NCBI RefSeq assembly: GCF_018873765.1
Contig: NW_025317348.1
Span: 1,008,127 to 1,072,126, forward strand
DNA from: Telopea speciosissima
Taxonomy: Eukaryota > Streptophyta > Magnoliopsida > Proteales > Proteaceae
Length of the DNA stretch: 64,000 nucleotides
Direction of reading: 5' to 3'
Below, in pieces: positions 33,065-45,087 of the stretch. The notes below the pieces were generated by a model. The model did not search any database. It saw only the letters and a program-made list of their open reading frames with translations, and was not told where the DNA came from. Positions within the stretch are counted from its first letter, which is position 1. The number at the start of each line of letters is the position of its first letter. The translations under genes and the position numbers were made by a program.

Positions 33065-35019
33065 TGAATTTTCAAAGATATTGGTATAAGTTAATAAGTT
33101 TAATTTCTAATACTAGTTATAAGTCCCCTTATAAGGGATTGAGAATTGCAGAACTTACATTTAGAGAACCATACGTACTATGTATTGATTATGAAATAAT
33201 AGCATTAGCTGTCATGCTACTCTTATTGAAGTGCGCTTACCCTACAGGTTCATCTTATGGTAAGTTTACCATAGGATATATTATGCGTATTCCGCCATAC
33301 AAAACCTCTAAAGTTAAATTTAGAAGTAAAGATACAATATCATATATAATAGGTAACTCTATACCTTTAATAGATAAAAGTGGTAATATGAAACCTAACA
33401 TGGATGTCTATGCTCAGATTTTAAGATATATCATCCAAAAAGGTGAGGAAGACCCTAATAATGTGCTTACAGGTATCTTCATTCGAGTCTATCTCAATGG
33501 TGATCAGGAATCTAGTGAAATAGAGTTGCCTCTGAGCTACTCTGAAATAGGTGATCTAATCGAGCAATTAAAGGAAGCCGGCGTAGGTAGTGATGAACCT
33601 AGAGAGGTACAAGTAATAGGGCAAGGTAAGAAGCATTATTACAAATATATAACAGCACTCAAACCGAAGAGTAAGGTTAAAAGGAGGCCTTTCATTGTAG
33701 CCGATATAGAAACGGTTCTAGTCGATGACAATCATGTACCTTACGCTGTGGGTTTCTTAGTGGTCCGGCCGGGTGAAGATGTAGCTTCCATACCTTATTA
33801 TATGTTAGAAACCTATTTCAGTGAAGATCATAAGTCTTTTATACCTAAATTTGAGGATAGGAGTAATAGAATTCTATATCTCTTTTTAGAGCGTATAGAA
33901 GCAGTTGTGAAACAAGATAAATCAATTCGAAGTATTTACTTCCATAATTTATCACGATTCGATGGTATTATATTAATTAAATATTTAGCTTCAAAAGGGG
34001 AAAGGTATAAAATAAAACCTCTTTTGAGGAACCATCAATTATATAAGTTATCAGTGTATCTTGGAAAGAAACTCCTCTTCACTTTCAAAGATTCATACAC
34101 TCTGCTTCCTAATAGTCTGGCTTCATTGTCCAAAACATTATGCCCGGAATTAGGTTCGAAAGGTTTCATCCCACATGACGAAGTGAAAGTGTCAAATCTT
34201 CTTGATAAGAGTGAAGAATTGTTAGAATACATGAGACAAGATATCCGTCTCTTAGGTGGTGTTATGCTTAAGGCTCAAGATATTTATAGGAGTCAGTTTA
34301 ATGTTGAGATCGAGAAACTCTTGACAATATCAGCGCTAGCTCTTTCAATCTATCGTACGAACTATTACGATCAAGAAAGTAGTCCTATCCATATACCAAG
34401 TAGAAACGAAGATAGTTTCATTCGGGGTGGTTACTATGGAGGTCATGCGGATGCATATATACCATATGGTGAGAATTTATATTATTACGATATAAACTCT
34501 TTATATCCTTATATCATGAAAGAATATCCTATGCCGGGTGGTAAACCTGTATGGCAGGGTCATTTGGAGGACCAGGATTTGTCCTCCTTGTTTGGATTTA
34601 TTGAGGCATATGTAGAGTGTCCTAGTCATATTAATCGACCTTTCCTCCCTTATAGGGATAATAATAATACATTAGTTTTCCCAACTGGTAAATTCGTAGG
34701 TGTCTATTATAGTGAAGAGTTGAAATTTGCCCGCGATTTGGGATACAAGATTATACCACTAAGGGGGTACTTGTATGAGAAGAAGATAAGTCCATTCGAT
34801 AAGTTTATAACAACCGTCTACGGAAACAGACTAGAAGCAAAGAAAAGAGGTGATGATGCTATGGTATATGTGTACAAGATACTAATGAACTCGTTGTACG
34901 GTAGATTTGGTATAAATCCTGAAAGTACTATAACTAAAATATGCGATAAAGAGGAATATGAATCTTATTTTTTAATGGATGATTTTATTTATGGGGATAA
35001 ACTGAGCGATAAATATTAA
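33061..35019 (+). CDS. dpo: family B DNA polymerase, plasmid type (5' part, ends at in-frame stop)
   Basis: This part encodes the exonuclease and most of the palm of a protein-primed family B DNA polymerase of the kind carried by linear mitochondrial plasmids. Exo I is seen as VADIET (about residue 213), Exo II as HNLSRFDG (about 296), Exo III as YMRQD (about 390), Pol A as YDINSLYPYIM (about 476) and the Pol B motif as KILMNSLYGRFG (about 610). The frame ends at TAA 35017-35019, after Pol B and before Pol C, so this part alone cannot polymerise. The same frame continues after the stop without a shift. Codon use is much richer in A and T than in rps2, fitting a transferred plasmid. Start ATG 33061 overlaps the upstream ORF. 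Confidence 0.88.
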   Translation: MMNFQRYWYKLISLISNTSYKSPYKGLRIAELTFREPYVLCIDYEIIALAVMLLLLKCAYPTGSSYGKFTIGYIMRIPPYKTSKVKFRSKDTISYIIGNSIPLIDKSGNMKPNMDVYAQILRYIIQKGEEDPNNVLTGIFIRVYLNGDQESSEIELPLSYSEIGDLIEQLKEAGVGSDEPREVQVIGQGKKHYYKYITALKPKSKVKRRPFIVADIETVLVDDNHVPYAVGFLVVRPGEDVASIPYYMLETYFSEDHKSFIPKFEDRSNRILYLFLERIEAVVKQDKSIRSIYFHNLSRFDGIILIKYLASKGERYKIKPLLRNHQLYKLSVYLGKKLLFTFKDSYTLLPNSLASLSKTLCPELGSKGFIPHDEVKVSNLLDKSEELLEYMRQDIRLLGGVMLKAQDIYRSQFNVEIEKLLTISALALSIYRTNYYDQESSPIHIPSRNEDSFIRGGYYGGHADAYIPYGENLYYYDINSLYPYIMKEYPMPGGKPVWQGHLEDQDLSSLFGFIEAYVECPSHINRPFLPYRDNNNTLVFPTGKFVGVYYSEELKFARDLGYKIIPLRGYLYEKKISPFDKFITTVYGNRLEAKKRGDDAMVYVYKILMNSLYGRFGINPESTITKICDKEEYESYFLMDDFIYGDKLSDKY

Positions 35020-35895
35020 AAAGTCTCTTACGTTAGCAATAAAGTAGATGTAGCCGACTCTGAGTGGAATCCACCCCGGATATCGGCTGTTCAATTGTCC
35101 GCTGCTATTACTGCTTGTTCTCGTATTCATATGTACCCATTCATATCCAGACCCGACTGTTACTATACGGATACAGACTCTGTAGTTCTAGGAAGTCCTC
35201 TTCAAGAAGATTTAATCTCTTCCACGGAATTGGGTAAGTTCAAGCTGGAGCACAAAGTCCACAAAGGTTACTTCTTAGCACCTAAGGCTTATGCCTTAGA
35301 CATGGGCCATGATGACCCTATAATTAAGTATAAGGGTCCTGCTAAAGGCTCTGTCAATTTAGATTGGTTTGTGTTACAATACAAGGATCCTTCTCTAATA
35401 AAGGTTGTCGACATTGATTCGTCATTCAGTATAAATTGGCATACACTTGAAATAGGCAAAAAGGAGTCCCAATACCGCCTGGGAACCCCTGCGAGTTCCA
35501 AAAGAGACCCTGTGTATGATGAGAACAATAAGTGGATAAACACACTACCTAAAGAAGTAATTGACTTTTGTGGTCAAGATAACACTATTCTCAAATTAGT
35601 GTTAAAAGAAGAATCTATATATAGAGAGCTGTTAACCGAAAAAGATCAGGAAATCGTCAAATTAAAGCAAGAATTACATAAAGTGCTTGCCTATAAAGAG
35701 CAAGATGTTGCTAAACATCAATCAATGAACCCATCCTCGGATGCTGCTGCTAATCTTCCTGATGCACCGCGCACTGAATCTCCAACCGTATTAGACCAAC
35801 CTACTCTGTACAAGGACCCACCCAACAAGGTGAATAAAAAGAACAAGGTGAATAAAAAGAATGCTAAGAAAAAATCAAAGGATGATGATACCTAA
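35020..35895 (+). pseudogene. dpo: family B DNA polymerase, 3' part after in-frame stop
   Basis: Directly after TAA 35017-35019, in the same frame, the polymerase goes on. Pol C appears as YYTDTDSVV at about 35161-35187 with the catalytic DTDS. It is followed by the thumb region, a short coiled coil (EKDQEIVKLKQELHKVL) and a Lys/Asn-rich tail with a KVNKKN duplication. The first possible internal start is TTG 35095. A single base change would account for the break, so this is a very young pseudogene, a readthrough case, or a sequence error. C-to-U editing cannot remove a TAA. Confidence 0.8.
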
Positions 35896-36839
35896 GGCAC
35901 GTAGTTCTTAGTGAGCTTTGCTACCTATGGCACCACCCTCAGCACTTCGAATCGGTTCCTAGATCCAACCCCGTCAGATCTAGATCCGGGGGATCTTGAG
36001 CAATGAACTCTAACTATAGGAGAAGGAAAGGTTTCTCTTTTCGATCCCATCTCTGTATCAATGTCGTACGACTCCTTTAACATCTCTTGATGCCACGGGG
36101 TGCCCTTTATACATATCCCTCCTATGAGAGGGCTCTCTATGTCTCTTCCCAATGCCCCACCTACCCCAGCTCAATCGCGAAGGTTGGTTTCTAGGGATAC
36201 CAGAAGTAGAAACGAATGGGTGGGCCATCTAGAATATGGGTTGCTTCCCCGTAAAGAAGAATGAAGGGTAATATTATTTTCGAAAAGAAAGATGCCGTGC
36301 TCCAGCTAACCCAATTGAAGAAGATGAGGATAAATCGGCACTAACTACCTTTTTTGAGTTTGGGCAAGCTGATGATGATGAGTCGAGCCAACTTGGTACT
36401 TAGTAGTGAACCTTTCTCCCAGAGGAAATAGCTGGTAAATCAATTTTATTCATTCTAAACAGTTGTGCTAGATGCACACTCCCACTAACCGGAATAGAAT
36501 CAGCAGTTGAAAGCTCTGTTCGTTATGGGTTAAGTAAATACCTAGTAGAGGTACAACTTTGGTAACCGAACCTGGCCTAAGGGCTCCACCAGCCCCTGAT
36601 TAACAACCTAAGAAGTCAGTTCGGGATGGAATTGAATTGGAATCAGCTCTGATTCTATATTTCTGAGTAACCGGATCATATCCGGACCTTCCCACCTGGT
36701 TGAGGTGGAACCCTCGGACTATTGGTAGGATAAGGAGGCAATATTCTACAAAGGTATTAACTGGCTTCGGATGCCAAGTCCATAGACTAATGATCGTGGA
36801 TGAATAGGAGGTATCGCAGATAAAGCGGAATTCGCCTTT
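35896..36839. other. spacer downstream of plasmid genes
   Basis: No gene is seen. I compared this stretch by eye with the upstream border and found no convincing terminal inverted repeat, so the plasmid ends cannot be placed. Confidence 0.4.
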
Positions 36840-37460
36840 TCTAACAATGCTTTGCCTCTCACCAGGAGGTAAAGCGGCTGTTAAAGCAATCGGGCAAATG
36901 CGTGTATACTAGCTTACTAGCTTTAGTAGCTTGTGTACTAGCGTGTTAAAGGAAGCAGGGGTACGCGGATTTGGGATGCTAACTAAGTAGATGCGGAAGC
37001 GAGGCTTGCTTGTTAAAGCAAGCGGGCAACAAGTGGATCGGGCTAACGGTTTATTTGCTCGTTAGGCTTTCCTGTTCGAGCAGGCATAGGAACAGTTAAG
37101 CCAGCATAGAGCTAAGCTCAACCAATGGGCTATTTGCTATAGTTCAAAGCCCTGTTCATAGAAGGTCCGGAGACATGAGAAGGTGGTTTACTTACTTGCT
37201 GCTTTTAAGAGCAAGGCGGTCTAGCTGCTGTTCCAAAGCTTTCATGCCACCTAAAGGGAGAACGAGATGCGAACAACGGGCAAAGGAGCAGATCAGGTTG
37301 TTTACTTACTTTTGTACTAGCGTGAGCGTACTTGTGTGTTAAAGGGGTACTTTATTTGGGCTGCTAAGTAGAAGTAGAAGCTATAGGCGAAGGCTTTCGC
37401 GCCTTGCTGTTAAGTAAGGTGGAAGCTAGCTACTTGCTTGTTAAAGGTGCTTGCCCGCGG
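36840..37460. repeat. decayed repeats around TTAAAG...GCGGGCAA and GTACTAGCGTG
   Basis: Words such as TGTTAAAGCAA(G/T)CGGGCAA (near 36881 and 37012), GCGTGTTAAAGG or GTGTGTTAAAGG followed by GGGTAC (near 36941 and 37332), and TTGT(G)TACTAGCGTG recur. It is a jumbled array with no coding sense. Confidence 0.5.
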
Positions 37461-38640
37461 CTATTCGTAGATCTGGAGTTCTGCCCTATAGCCGATTGTG
37501 CTACTTTCAATCCTTAGTTGCGGTTGTGTTGCTTATGAGCGTTACTACGCTTTCTAAAGCCTTTCTCTAACAAGCGAGTAAACTAAACTCTTCCCCTAAC
37601 AAGCCAGATAGGGAGGGGAGTGTAAGCCTAAAGCGAGGCCAGTCGAAGATTGGTTTGCTAGTATGAGTTAAGCGAGGGCAGCTAATCCGCATAAGCAATA
37701 GAGCGTGGGAATCCCATGTGTAGTTAACCCATGCGTTGGCAATGCGTGGTAATCGAGTTCAAGTCACAGAAGTAAGCCAATGAGGTGAGGTAGCGCAGTA
37801 GATGTGGCAGTAGCTGATGTGGATAGGTTAAGGTAAGGATGTGGAAGCCCACGGAGCGGTAGGAGCTACAGTAAGAGTTGTTCTTGCTTGTTGTTTAGTA
37901 GGTGAACTATGGTATGGCAGTTGAGAGTGAGCTAGGTTTAGTCTTCCCCGTAGGCCAGGTAACAGACAGGGCTAGGTCTCAGGTAAGCTACGTTGAGAGG
38001 TTCCTTTAGGATCTGAGCTCGGGTTCAACGGTTGATTGGGAGATAGTTGAGGAGAGGGCTGTGGTTCTATTGGATGAGGACTGATAGGCTGTTGAAGAGA
38101 GCTCCGCATAAGAGTTTTCATTTTCGGAGCAGTCAACTTGACAGTGATCATCATTTTTGCTTTCAAAGCTAGCAACAGGATGCAAAAAACAGCTAAGAGA
38201 AAAATATAGCTAGTCATCAAATGAGTAAGGCCACGCGGCTGGGAAGTCTTCGTCAGGCAAGGGGCGTGACATGCTCCCCCGCCTAATCATCTCGACGCCC
38301 TCGGCGAGGTAAGGTTACGAAGTAACATCCCTCCCCCACTCAAGCCGAGAACCGTCTAATTAAGTCACTGTGCCTTGTTCATTGGACCAGGAAATCACCC
38401 CAAACACCAACAAATAATGCCGTCTTCGGCATCCTGTCGTGCCTAAGACCAGCGTTGAGACATGTCTTCCACACCGTTGCCGGCTACAAACACGCCCGTA
38501 ATAGGAAAGTTACTTGTGTATGCCCTCAACTCCGATATCGGCTAGCACTCTGGAGTGCCAGGTTTCTTGATCGAAACCCTCATCCCTGAAATCTTTAATG
38601 CACGGGGCCAATCGAAGCCCTTTTTCGAAAGGGCAGGTAG
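37461..38640. other. spacer, no recognised gene
   Basis: A minus-strand frame at 37972-38220 (82 codons) has a hydrophobic N-terminus and a Pro/Ser-rich tail, but I cannot link it to any family. Nothing else is supported. Confidence 0.35.
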
Positions 38641-38890
38641 GGTCCCAGTGACTCGACTTCATTCCCCTTATGAGCTCGATAAAGAATGCTCCAAATGGCT
38701 TCACCATATATATGGGAAAGCGACATCGAGGATTTTCCCTTATGAGCTCGATCAATAAGTCGCATTTTGGCTTCGGACATAGATGCAAAATGGCATCAAC
38801 CGAATCCCCCTCATAGGCTTGATCAATAATGCTCCAAATTGCTTCACCATATATAAGGCAAAGTGACTCGATCAAGCTCCCTTATCTTTG
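38641..38890. repeat. tandem repeat, about 90-bp unit, three copies
   Basis: The phrase CTTATGAGCTCGAT(A/C)AA...AATGCTCCAAATGGCTTCACCATATATA...GACTCGA recurs three times with changes (starting near 38666, 38739 and 38810). Several short frames on both strands are by-products of this repeat. Confidence 0.65.
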
Positions 38891-41800
38891 GATACGATCC
38901 GGCCTCTCCCAACATGCTCGAAAGGCTTATCTACGTATTAGGCCTTTTCCAACCTACTCCAATCATAAGACAACATGCTCTTCAATCCAAGCTATCCTTT
39001 CTTCCCTTTCCAGCCTTCTCGTTGAAAACAGCTTTGCCACTTCCTAGCTCCTCGCTTCAGGAGAATCCTCCGAGCGAAATGCAGCTCTAGCTACACGATC
39101 CTTCTTAAAGCCAAGCTCCATTAGCTCCGAAGTCAGCAAGCTTCGACTTGCACCTTTCTCTCCGACAGACATCACAGGAACGATCTTAAGCTAACTAGCT
39201 AACAAGCCACTCTATTAGGCGACCTTCCCTTTTTGCTCATAAGTAAGTTAGCTCTGCGGTCAGTAAGCGTAGAAGCGAGTGTTTCGGGTCAAGTCAAGAA
39301 TCGATTTATCTTAACGAAAAACGGCTTTTCGGCCCCCTCACTGCTTTCTCAACGTGGCTTTAAAGCCCCGCTATTGGCCTTCTCCGCGTTTGTTTCAGCG
39401 GATTATTCCGATTAATTAAGCAGATGGCACTTCTTCCTACCTCTGCTTGGAAACCTTAGCTTGACTTCATTCTTTCAAATAAGAATCATCATTCATTCTA
39501 GTTCACGTTTTCAGCTTTAGTTATCACTTCTAGCATCTTAGCTTGAAGATCTAAGTTTCTTTTTATTAACCTCTTTTTCTTCTTAATTAAAGAAAAACAG
39601 TTGGAACACGGTCTCATAGTTATCCCACACGGCAGCTTTTGATTTAGCAGGCAAACCGTCGAGCCCTTGTGCCTTCCTCGCCCCTGAGGGTTGGAAGCTA
39701 ACTGCCGGTTCGCCGTCGTCACTCCATTCCCCATCCAAAAAGAATGGCCACAAAGAACCACTCGTTTAGTGAAAGGAGAGGCCTATTCATAGAGCTGGGT
39801 GAGGAGGCGGTACAGGTGAGCGGGTTAGAAAGAAGTCTGGCCCGAAAGCAACAGGGGATCCCCCTCTTCGCCCCGATGACCCATACTTAATCAGGATCCA
39901 TTACGCACAATATGCCGACTCCTACTGGGAAGGGTACTCGTTGAGCTCACAGGAAGGATTCATAGACGTCTCACTCGCTTCCTACGATCCAGCCTTCTCC
40001 GGGGCCGATGCTTCTCACATTCATCATGCGTCCATCGGGGTCTGTAACTAGGTTTTCGCGTCTATAGAGGTGCCCTTATGTTATTGTCTCTCGATCATTC
40101 GGTTTAGTTGTTCATCGGACCTATGATTTCAGGGATCGCTCCACTCCTTGTGCAAACGCTCTTTGCGGGTCTCCTTCGTGCACCGAAAGGTCTTGTGGTA
40201 GCGCTACATAGAGGGCTGTGTGTCGGGCGATAGAGTAAAACTCGGCCCCCTACTTCGCTATAGCTCACCCTCGTTTCGCACACCGTCTGGGTAAATGGAT
40301 CTTTGGATACGGTTCATTCTAAACGGTTTGGCACCCTCTGGTCAAGGCAACCATAGCCAAAGAAAGAAAACCAAAACAGCCGGTTCCGACCTTGAGGTCT
40401 ATTCTCGTCTTTCCCCTTATGTACCGCCAAGCGGGATACAAGGAAGCGCCTTACTTTGAACATAAATAATATCTCAAACTCTTAACCTTCCGACCGATCG
40501 ATGGTCATGAACCTTTTAATATTATTACGGACAAACAAGAGTTGGCACCTGAGAGAACTCAGTACGGAGAATGTCAGTTCGGTGGTGATGTATGGGATGC
40601 CCGGGCATTGATTGAGAAGGACGCGGCGCATCAGTTCTATTAGCCACTGCTCTCATAACAGACAAGAGATTCGGCACTACAATCTCGTCCAGCTATAATC
40701 ACTTCCTCAAAGAAAGCTTAGGGCAAGGCCACTTTCAGCAATGGGAACCCAGGCGAGGCGAGGGATGAACCTCAAGTTGCAAACAAGACAGATGACATCG
40801 GTAATGGTCGAGATGAGATTACAGGCCTTACGCGGCTAAAAAGGAAAGAAAGCTCATCAGATAGACCGCCTCTAGTAGCTGTCTCGGATGAATGAATATA
40901 GTCTTTATTATCATTTCTGTTAACGCATTTGAAGTTAGACTTTCCATTTCCCCCAGTGTAAGTCACTGTCCTTGAAACCACTTATAGGAGTGGACTTGGG
41001 CTCCTTCGTTAGACTGATTCTTTCTTTCGAAACTTCATTAACAGAGGAAAATTTCAGCTGACTGACTAAAACAAAACAAGCAAACAAACAGCTCCTTAAA
41101 TAAAGGGAGGCAAGAGGGCAGTAGCTTAAGCTTACTCAAATGGGCTTTCCGCTACTAAGAGTTGTTATGATTCTCTTTATGAGTTGTTCACGGGATTCTT
41201 ATTCTTTTCCGAGGGAGAGATGGCATGACTTCACCGGAACAGTAAGTTGATCCCCTCGAAGACGAATTCATTACATCCCAGGAAGTTGACTGGCGAGACC
41301 TTAGGCTCGGAGGTGGCTGTCCTGCTTCTCTTTTAGGAGAGATCGAACCAACCGTGGACAAGTAAGTTGATTGTGTAGTTCCGGATTGAGGGACAACCGA
41401 CCTTACCCTTACCTTAGATGGGGCTACTCGCTTTGATCCATGTGCCCAGAAGTGGTATGGCTATGCCTGCGTCTTTCGACGATAAGACAGACCTATGACG
41501 GAAATGGATTGAATCTTCTTCCTCAAGGAAGTAGAACTCTTAGATCACTTCCAAAACGAAACCTCTACTAAGAGAATCGACGTTTAGGGATGAAAATAGC
41601 GTCCATAGACGGACCCAAAGACGCATTCTCATGCATGCATTCATGAGCCCTTAGGAACGAAAGCCAAAGTCGACTATACAGGATATATAAACCTCAATGG
41701 GAGTGACTTTAGTTCAGCCCTTTAGAACTGGTTACGTGGTTGATTAGATCCAAACCGAAACCGTACCTAAGAAAAACTCACTTTTAAGGAAGCCAATGAG

Positions 41801-43880
41801 GGTGCAAGCATCATAACGCGAATTCTAAGGCTGACGAGAGGCCTTCTGGCTTCAGACTTAAAGTAAAGTACCGATTGACTTATTCAACTGATTCCGAAAC
41901 TCCTGCTGCCGAAACTAGAACTGCTGAAAGGGCTGAACCAACGGCGCTTCCAATCCCACTTGGTGGCGCTTCCTCTCCTGCTTAGTCTCACCACTTCCTT
42001 CCTCTTCCTCTTCCGCTTGGTAGAGACAAGAACCTCTTCCTTTCGTACGTAGACTAGACTTCGCAGATTCCATCTCCTATCCCTAAAGGGGTCCTCTTTT
42101 GCATGATTCGGCGGATTCGATTACAGCAGATGTAGGTAGTACTATATCTTCGGGATCTTCGGGCATTGTTACATCTGACGATGCCCTTGCTTGATATGGA
42201 AGACTTGATCACCGCTTTTATGTCTTTGATACAGACAGCACTCTAGGGTCACAGGTAGCGTTGGGTTGGCTACGAAGCCTTTCTCTGGAAGCCGTCATAA
42301 AAAGCTACAGCCAACTAGCAGACAGAGCTAGTATCCATCGTTCAGATACAGTCTGACTCTTCCGATAACAGAACTGGTGTCAACTAAGCGAAGAAAACAA
42401 AAGAAGATCGTCGAAGGTGTAAAGACCGAAACCTGGAACCGAAGGACTTCTTTGCTAAGGAAGCAAGCGAGAAAATAGATATGGGAGGGGCTTTGCTCAA
42501 TCCGTAACCAATCGATTACTGGATGGAAGAATGGGAAGCTACGAAGGCAAAAAAAGAAAAGCGTTGACCAAGAACAAAGAACAAGAGCTAGAATGAAAGG
42601 AATCGTAAAAGAACTCTCCTTCTCTTTTCTGCTGACTATGTAATACAAAAAGATTAAACATCTCTCCTATCACTGCCATCTCTCGAACTGCTGTTCCCAC
42701 CTCTGGATCTGCCTCTACTCTGGTTAGTACTGATGCTATTGCTGAAGCTTCCGGCTCTCCCCCGGCTCTGGATCAATTGATGTTGGATCTTGACCTGGAA
42801 CAGAGCGAGGGTAAGTGAGGTAATTTTAATTCTATTTTCTTTTTGATATGGAATTTTTTCGATATGAAACTGGAAATGAAACTATTGGCTCTCAAACGGA
42901 CTTTGCAACGGCTGGGGCAAAGACTCGGGTAGTGCTTCTTCAACCGGGTTCTGAGACGCTTATGCACCTGAATTTGCTCGATTCTGAACTTGAACTCCCT
43001 TCCCTTTCCTTTGGGAGTGATCTATGAGTGAGCTCTCTCGATTGACTATGAGTGATTTCCTTCGTCTTGATGGAGTCTTTTCCTCTGATCCTGTGTATGT
43101 GGGTGGGTAACGTGTTTCCTATCGATTCAGTCTGAGCCCCTAGCTTTAGCTTTCCCTGTGTTCCCTTGCTCGGCTCGAGTGAGCTCTCTCGTTGCGAGTG
43201 TGCCTCTTCCCTGGGATTGAGTGAGCGAAAGCCTAGATTATGCGAGGCGTGGCTCTTCCTTTCACTTCGGAAAGAAAAGAATTTATGTCAATTTATTTGA
43301 ATGGAGAAAGAGACTCCTGGAAAGTGCTTTATGAGGGCTTAGATAAAGTAGAATTTAAATGTGGAGAGAAAGGACACAAGGCAGTGAATAGCCTTAAAAA
43401 GTCAAAGGAAAGCTTCTGATGCGGCATCTGAGGACAAGAAGAGAAGCTCTTCTAAAGGCCGAAGAGAAGCCTTGTTGAGATAGGGGTTGTTTTCATAGAG
43501 AAGGTAAGGAGAAAGAAAGTCCGGCAAAGGTGAGGGATCCGGAATGCTTCTGGAAGGTATGCATGGTCTTCTAAAAGCAAAAGACAAATCTTTTATGAAC
43601 TAAAGAACAATAGGCATATTGATTTCTTATATGTAACAATCAGTACTTCCAATTTCTATACTATCTTGTTAAAGAGAAAGACTCTTTCTGACTATGATTG
43701 AAGAAAAGAAAGGCACTTGGCATGCCGGTGATGTTGCTTCTTTTGGGCCTTCAAAAACTTCAATGCTTCATGATGGGAGAACAAAAGAAAGTCCCTTTGA
43801 ATGAGATAATGGCGCTTGCACGATCGCATCAAACTCGACGTCATAGGTTGCGCTTCTTTGCATCATTGACTTTTTCGCTA
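38891..43880. other. 5 kb spacer, no recognised gene
   Basis: I read all frames and see no known protein motif. Frames are under about 110 codons and overlap. The 40.0-40.5 kb stretch has better-than-average composition for coding sequence but contains stops and no family signature. Confidence 0.4.
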
Positions 43881-44870
43881 AAGAATGCCTTAGGTTGTCC
43901 CTCTTGACTTAGGACAGCGCCTATACCCAAGTGCGAAGCCTCGCAATCTACTTGAAAAACTTTTTCGAAATCCGGCAAGGCGAGTATAGGAGCACTTTTC
44001 TTTTCTCTTAAGGCATCTTCTTCTTGACTAAAGGGAAGCCTTCGTCGCCTGCTTTAGTCCATTCGAAGCTCCCTTGCTTCATGCAATCGCCGATAGAAAT
44101 CGCCTTCAATTCCGTAGAAATCGCCGATAGAAAGTAGCTAGACCATGGAAAGTACGAACTTCACCAATGGTCTTGGGTCTAGGCCACTCGACTATAGCCT
44201 GAACCAACTCTTGATCGACTTTAAGGCCATCGGCGGACACGACAAAAGCGAGAAAAATCACGCTATCGGTCACAAAGATGCACTTGAAAAGATTCATAGT
44301 GAGCTTTTCTCGCCGTAGGATTTCCATCACCTGACGGAGATGATTTAAATGGTCCCGTTCGCCATAACTAAAAAGCTCTTTCTCATCTACATAAAGCACT
44401 ACGCACTTAGCAATGAGAGGTCGGAGCACTTGGTTCATCATCTGCATTCAAGTACTTGGAGCATTGGAGAGGCCAAAGGTCAAACCAAGCCATTCGTCAA
44501 GTCCATCTCGCGTCTTGAAAGCGGTCTTCCATTCGTCACCCGGTCTAATCCGGATTTGATGATAACCACTTCGTTGGTCGATCTTGGAAAAGACTTTCGC
44601 CCCGGTCAAGATGTCGAGCATATCGTCAAGCCGGGAAAGCGAGACTTTCTGCTAATCTTGTTGATGGCACGGCTGTCCACACACATCCGAAATGATCCAC
44701 CCTAACCTAGGCTAGGTTAGGGGGGCCGGAACCGGACATGGTGACATACTCTCTCGAATCAGCCCCTTCTTCAAAAGTTTGCTAACTTGTCGATTCAACT
44801 CGGCGTGCTCCATAGGACTCACACGGTATGCAGCTTGCTTTGGCAAACTCGATCCCGGAAGACATAGACA
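43880..44870 (-). pseudogene. Ty3/gypsy RT-RNase H remnant
   Basis: Read on the minus strand from 44870 down, broken frames give the RT N-terminal region (SPMEHAELNRQVSKLLKKG, RESMSPC), the MCVDSRAINKI block, the palm region (LYVDEKELFSY where an active enzyme has a DD pair), a FYRRFLRN block and the RNase H start ([20 protein letters not shown]). The active-site aspartate pair is altered and several shifts and stops are present, so it is inert. It is a different lineage from the large element at 45-53 kb, resembling chromovirus RT. It is nuclear DNA captured by the mitochondrion. Confidence 0.85.
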
Positions 44871-45087
44871 TCTTTGATTTTGTATCTATTTCATATAGTT
44901 TTTGATAATAGTCATCTTTTTGCATAGTCAAGAGATTCCCCTATACTCAATTATGGCTTCTGTTCACTACTCTGGGCTTGCTATTCTTCTTTGAGTGGCA
45001 ACTAAACTATATGAACCCCATCTTTCCAAAAGGAATAGGTCTTTTCCTTTCCCCAGCGAATGAGTAATCAGATGTAGGCTATTTTAA

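Noticed and set aside
36265-36280. TAATATTAT, close to a CRESS-virus nonanucleotide origin
   Set aside because: One base off, no flanking stem, and about 18 kb from the Rep-like gene.
40030-40450. Possible fragment of a cytochrome c maturation or other respiratory gene
   Set aside because: Some phrases read plausibly, but I could not match any conserved block and stops interrupt all frames.
44349-44705. 118-codon plus-strand frame
   Set aside because: It is the opposite strand of the degenerate Ty3/gypsy RT remnant, where the minus-strand reading gives clear RT motifs.
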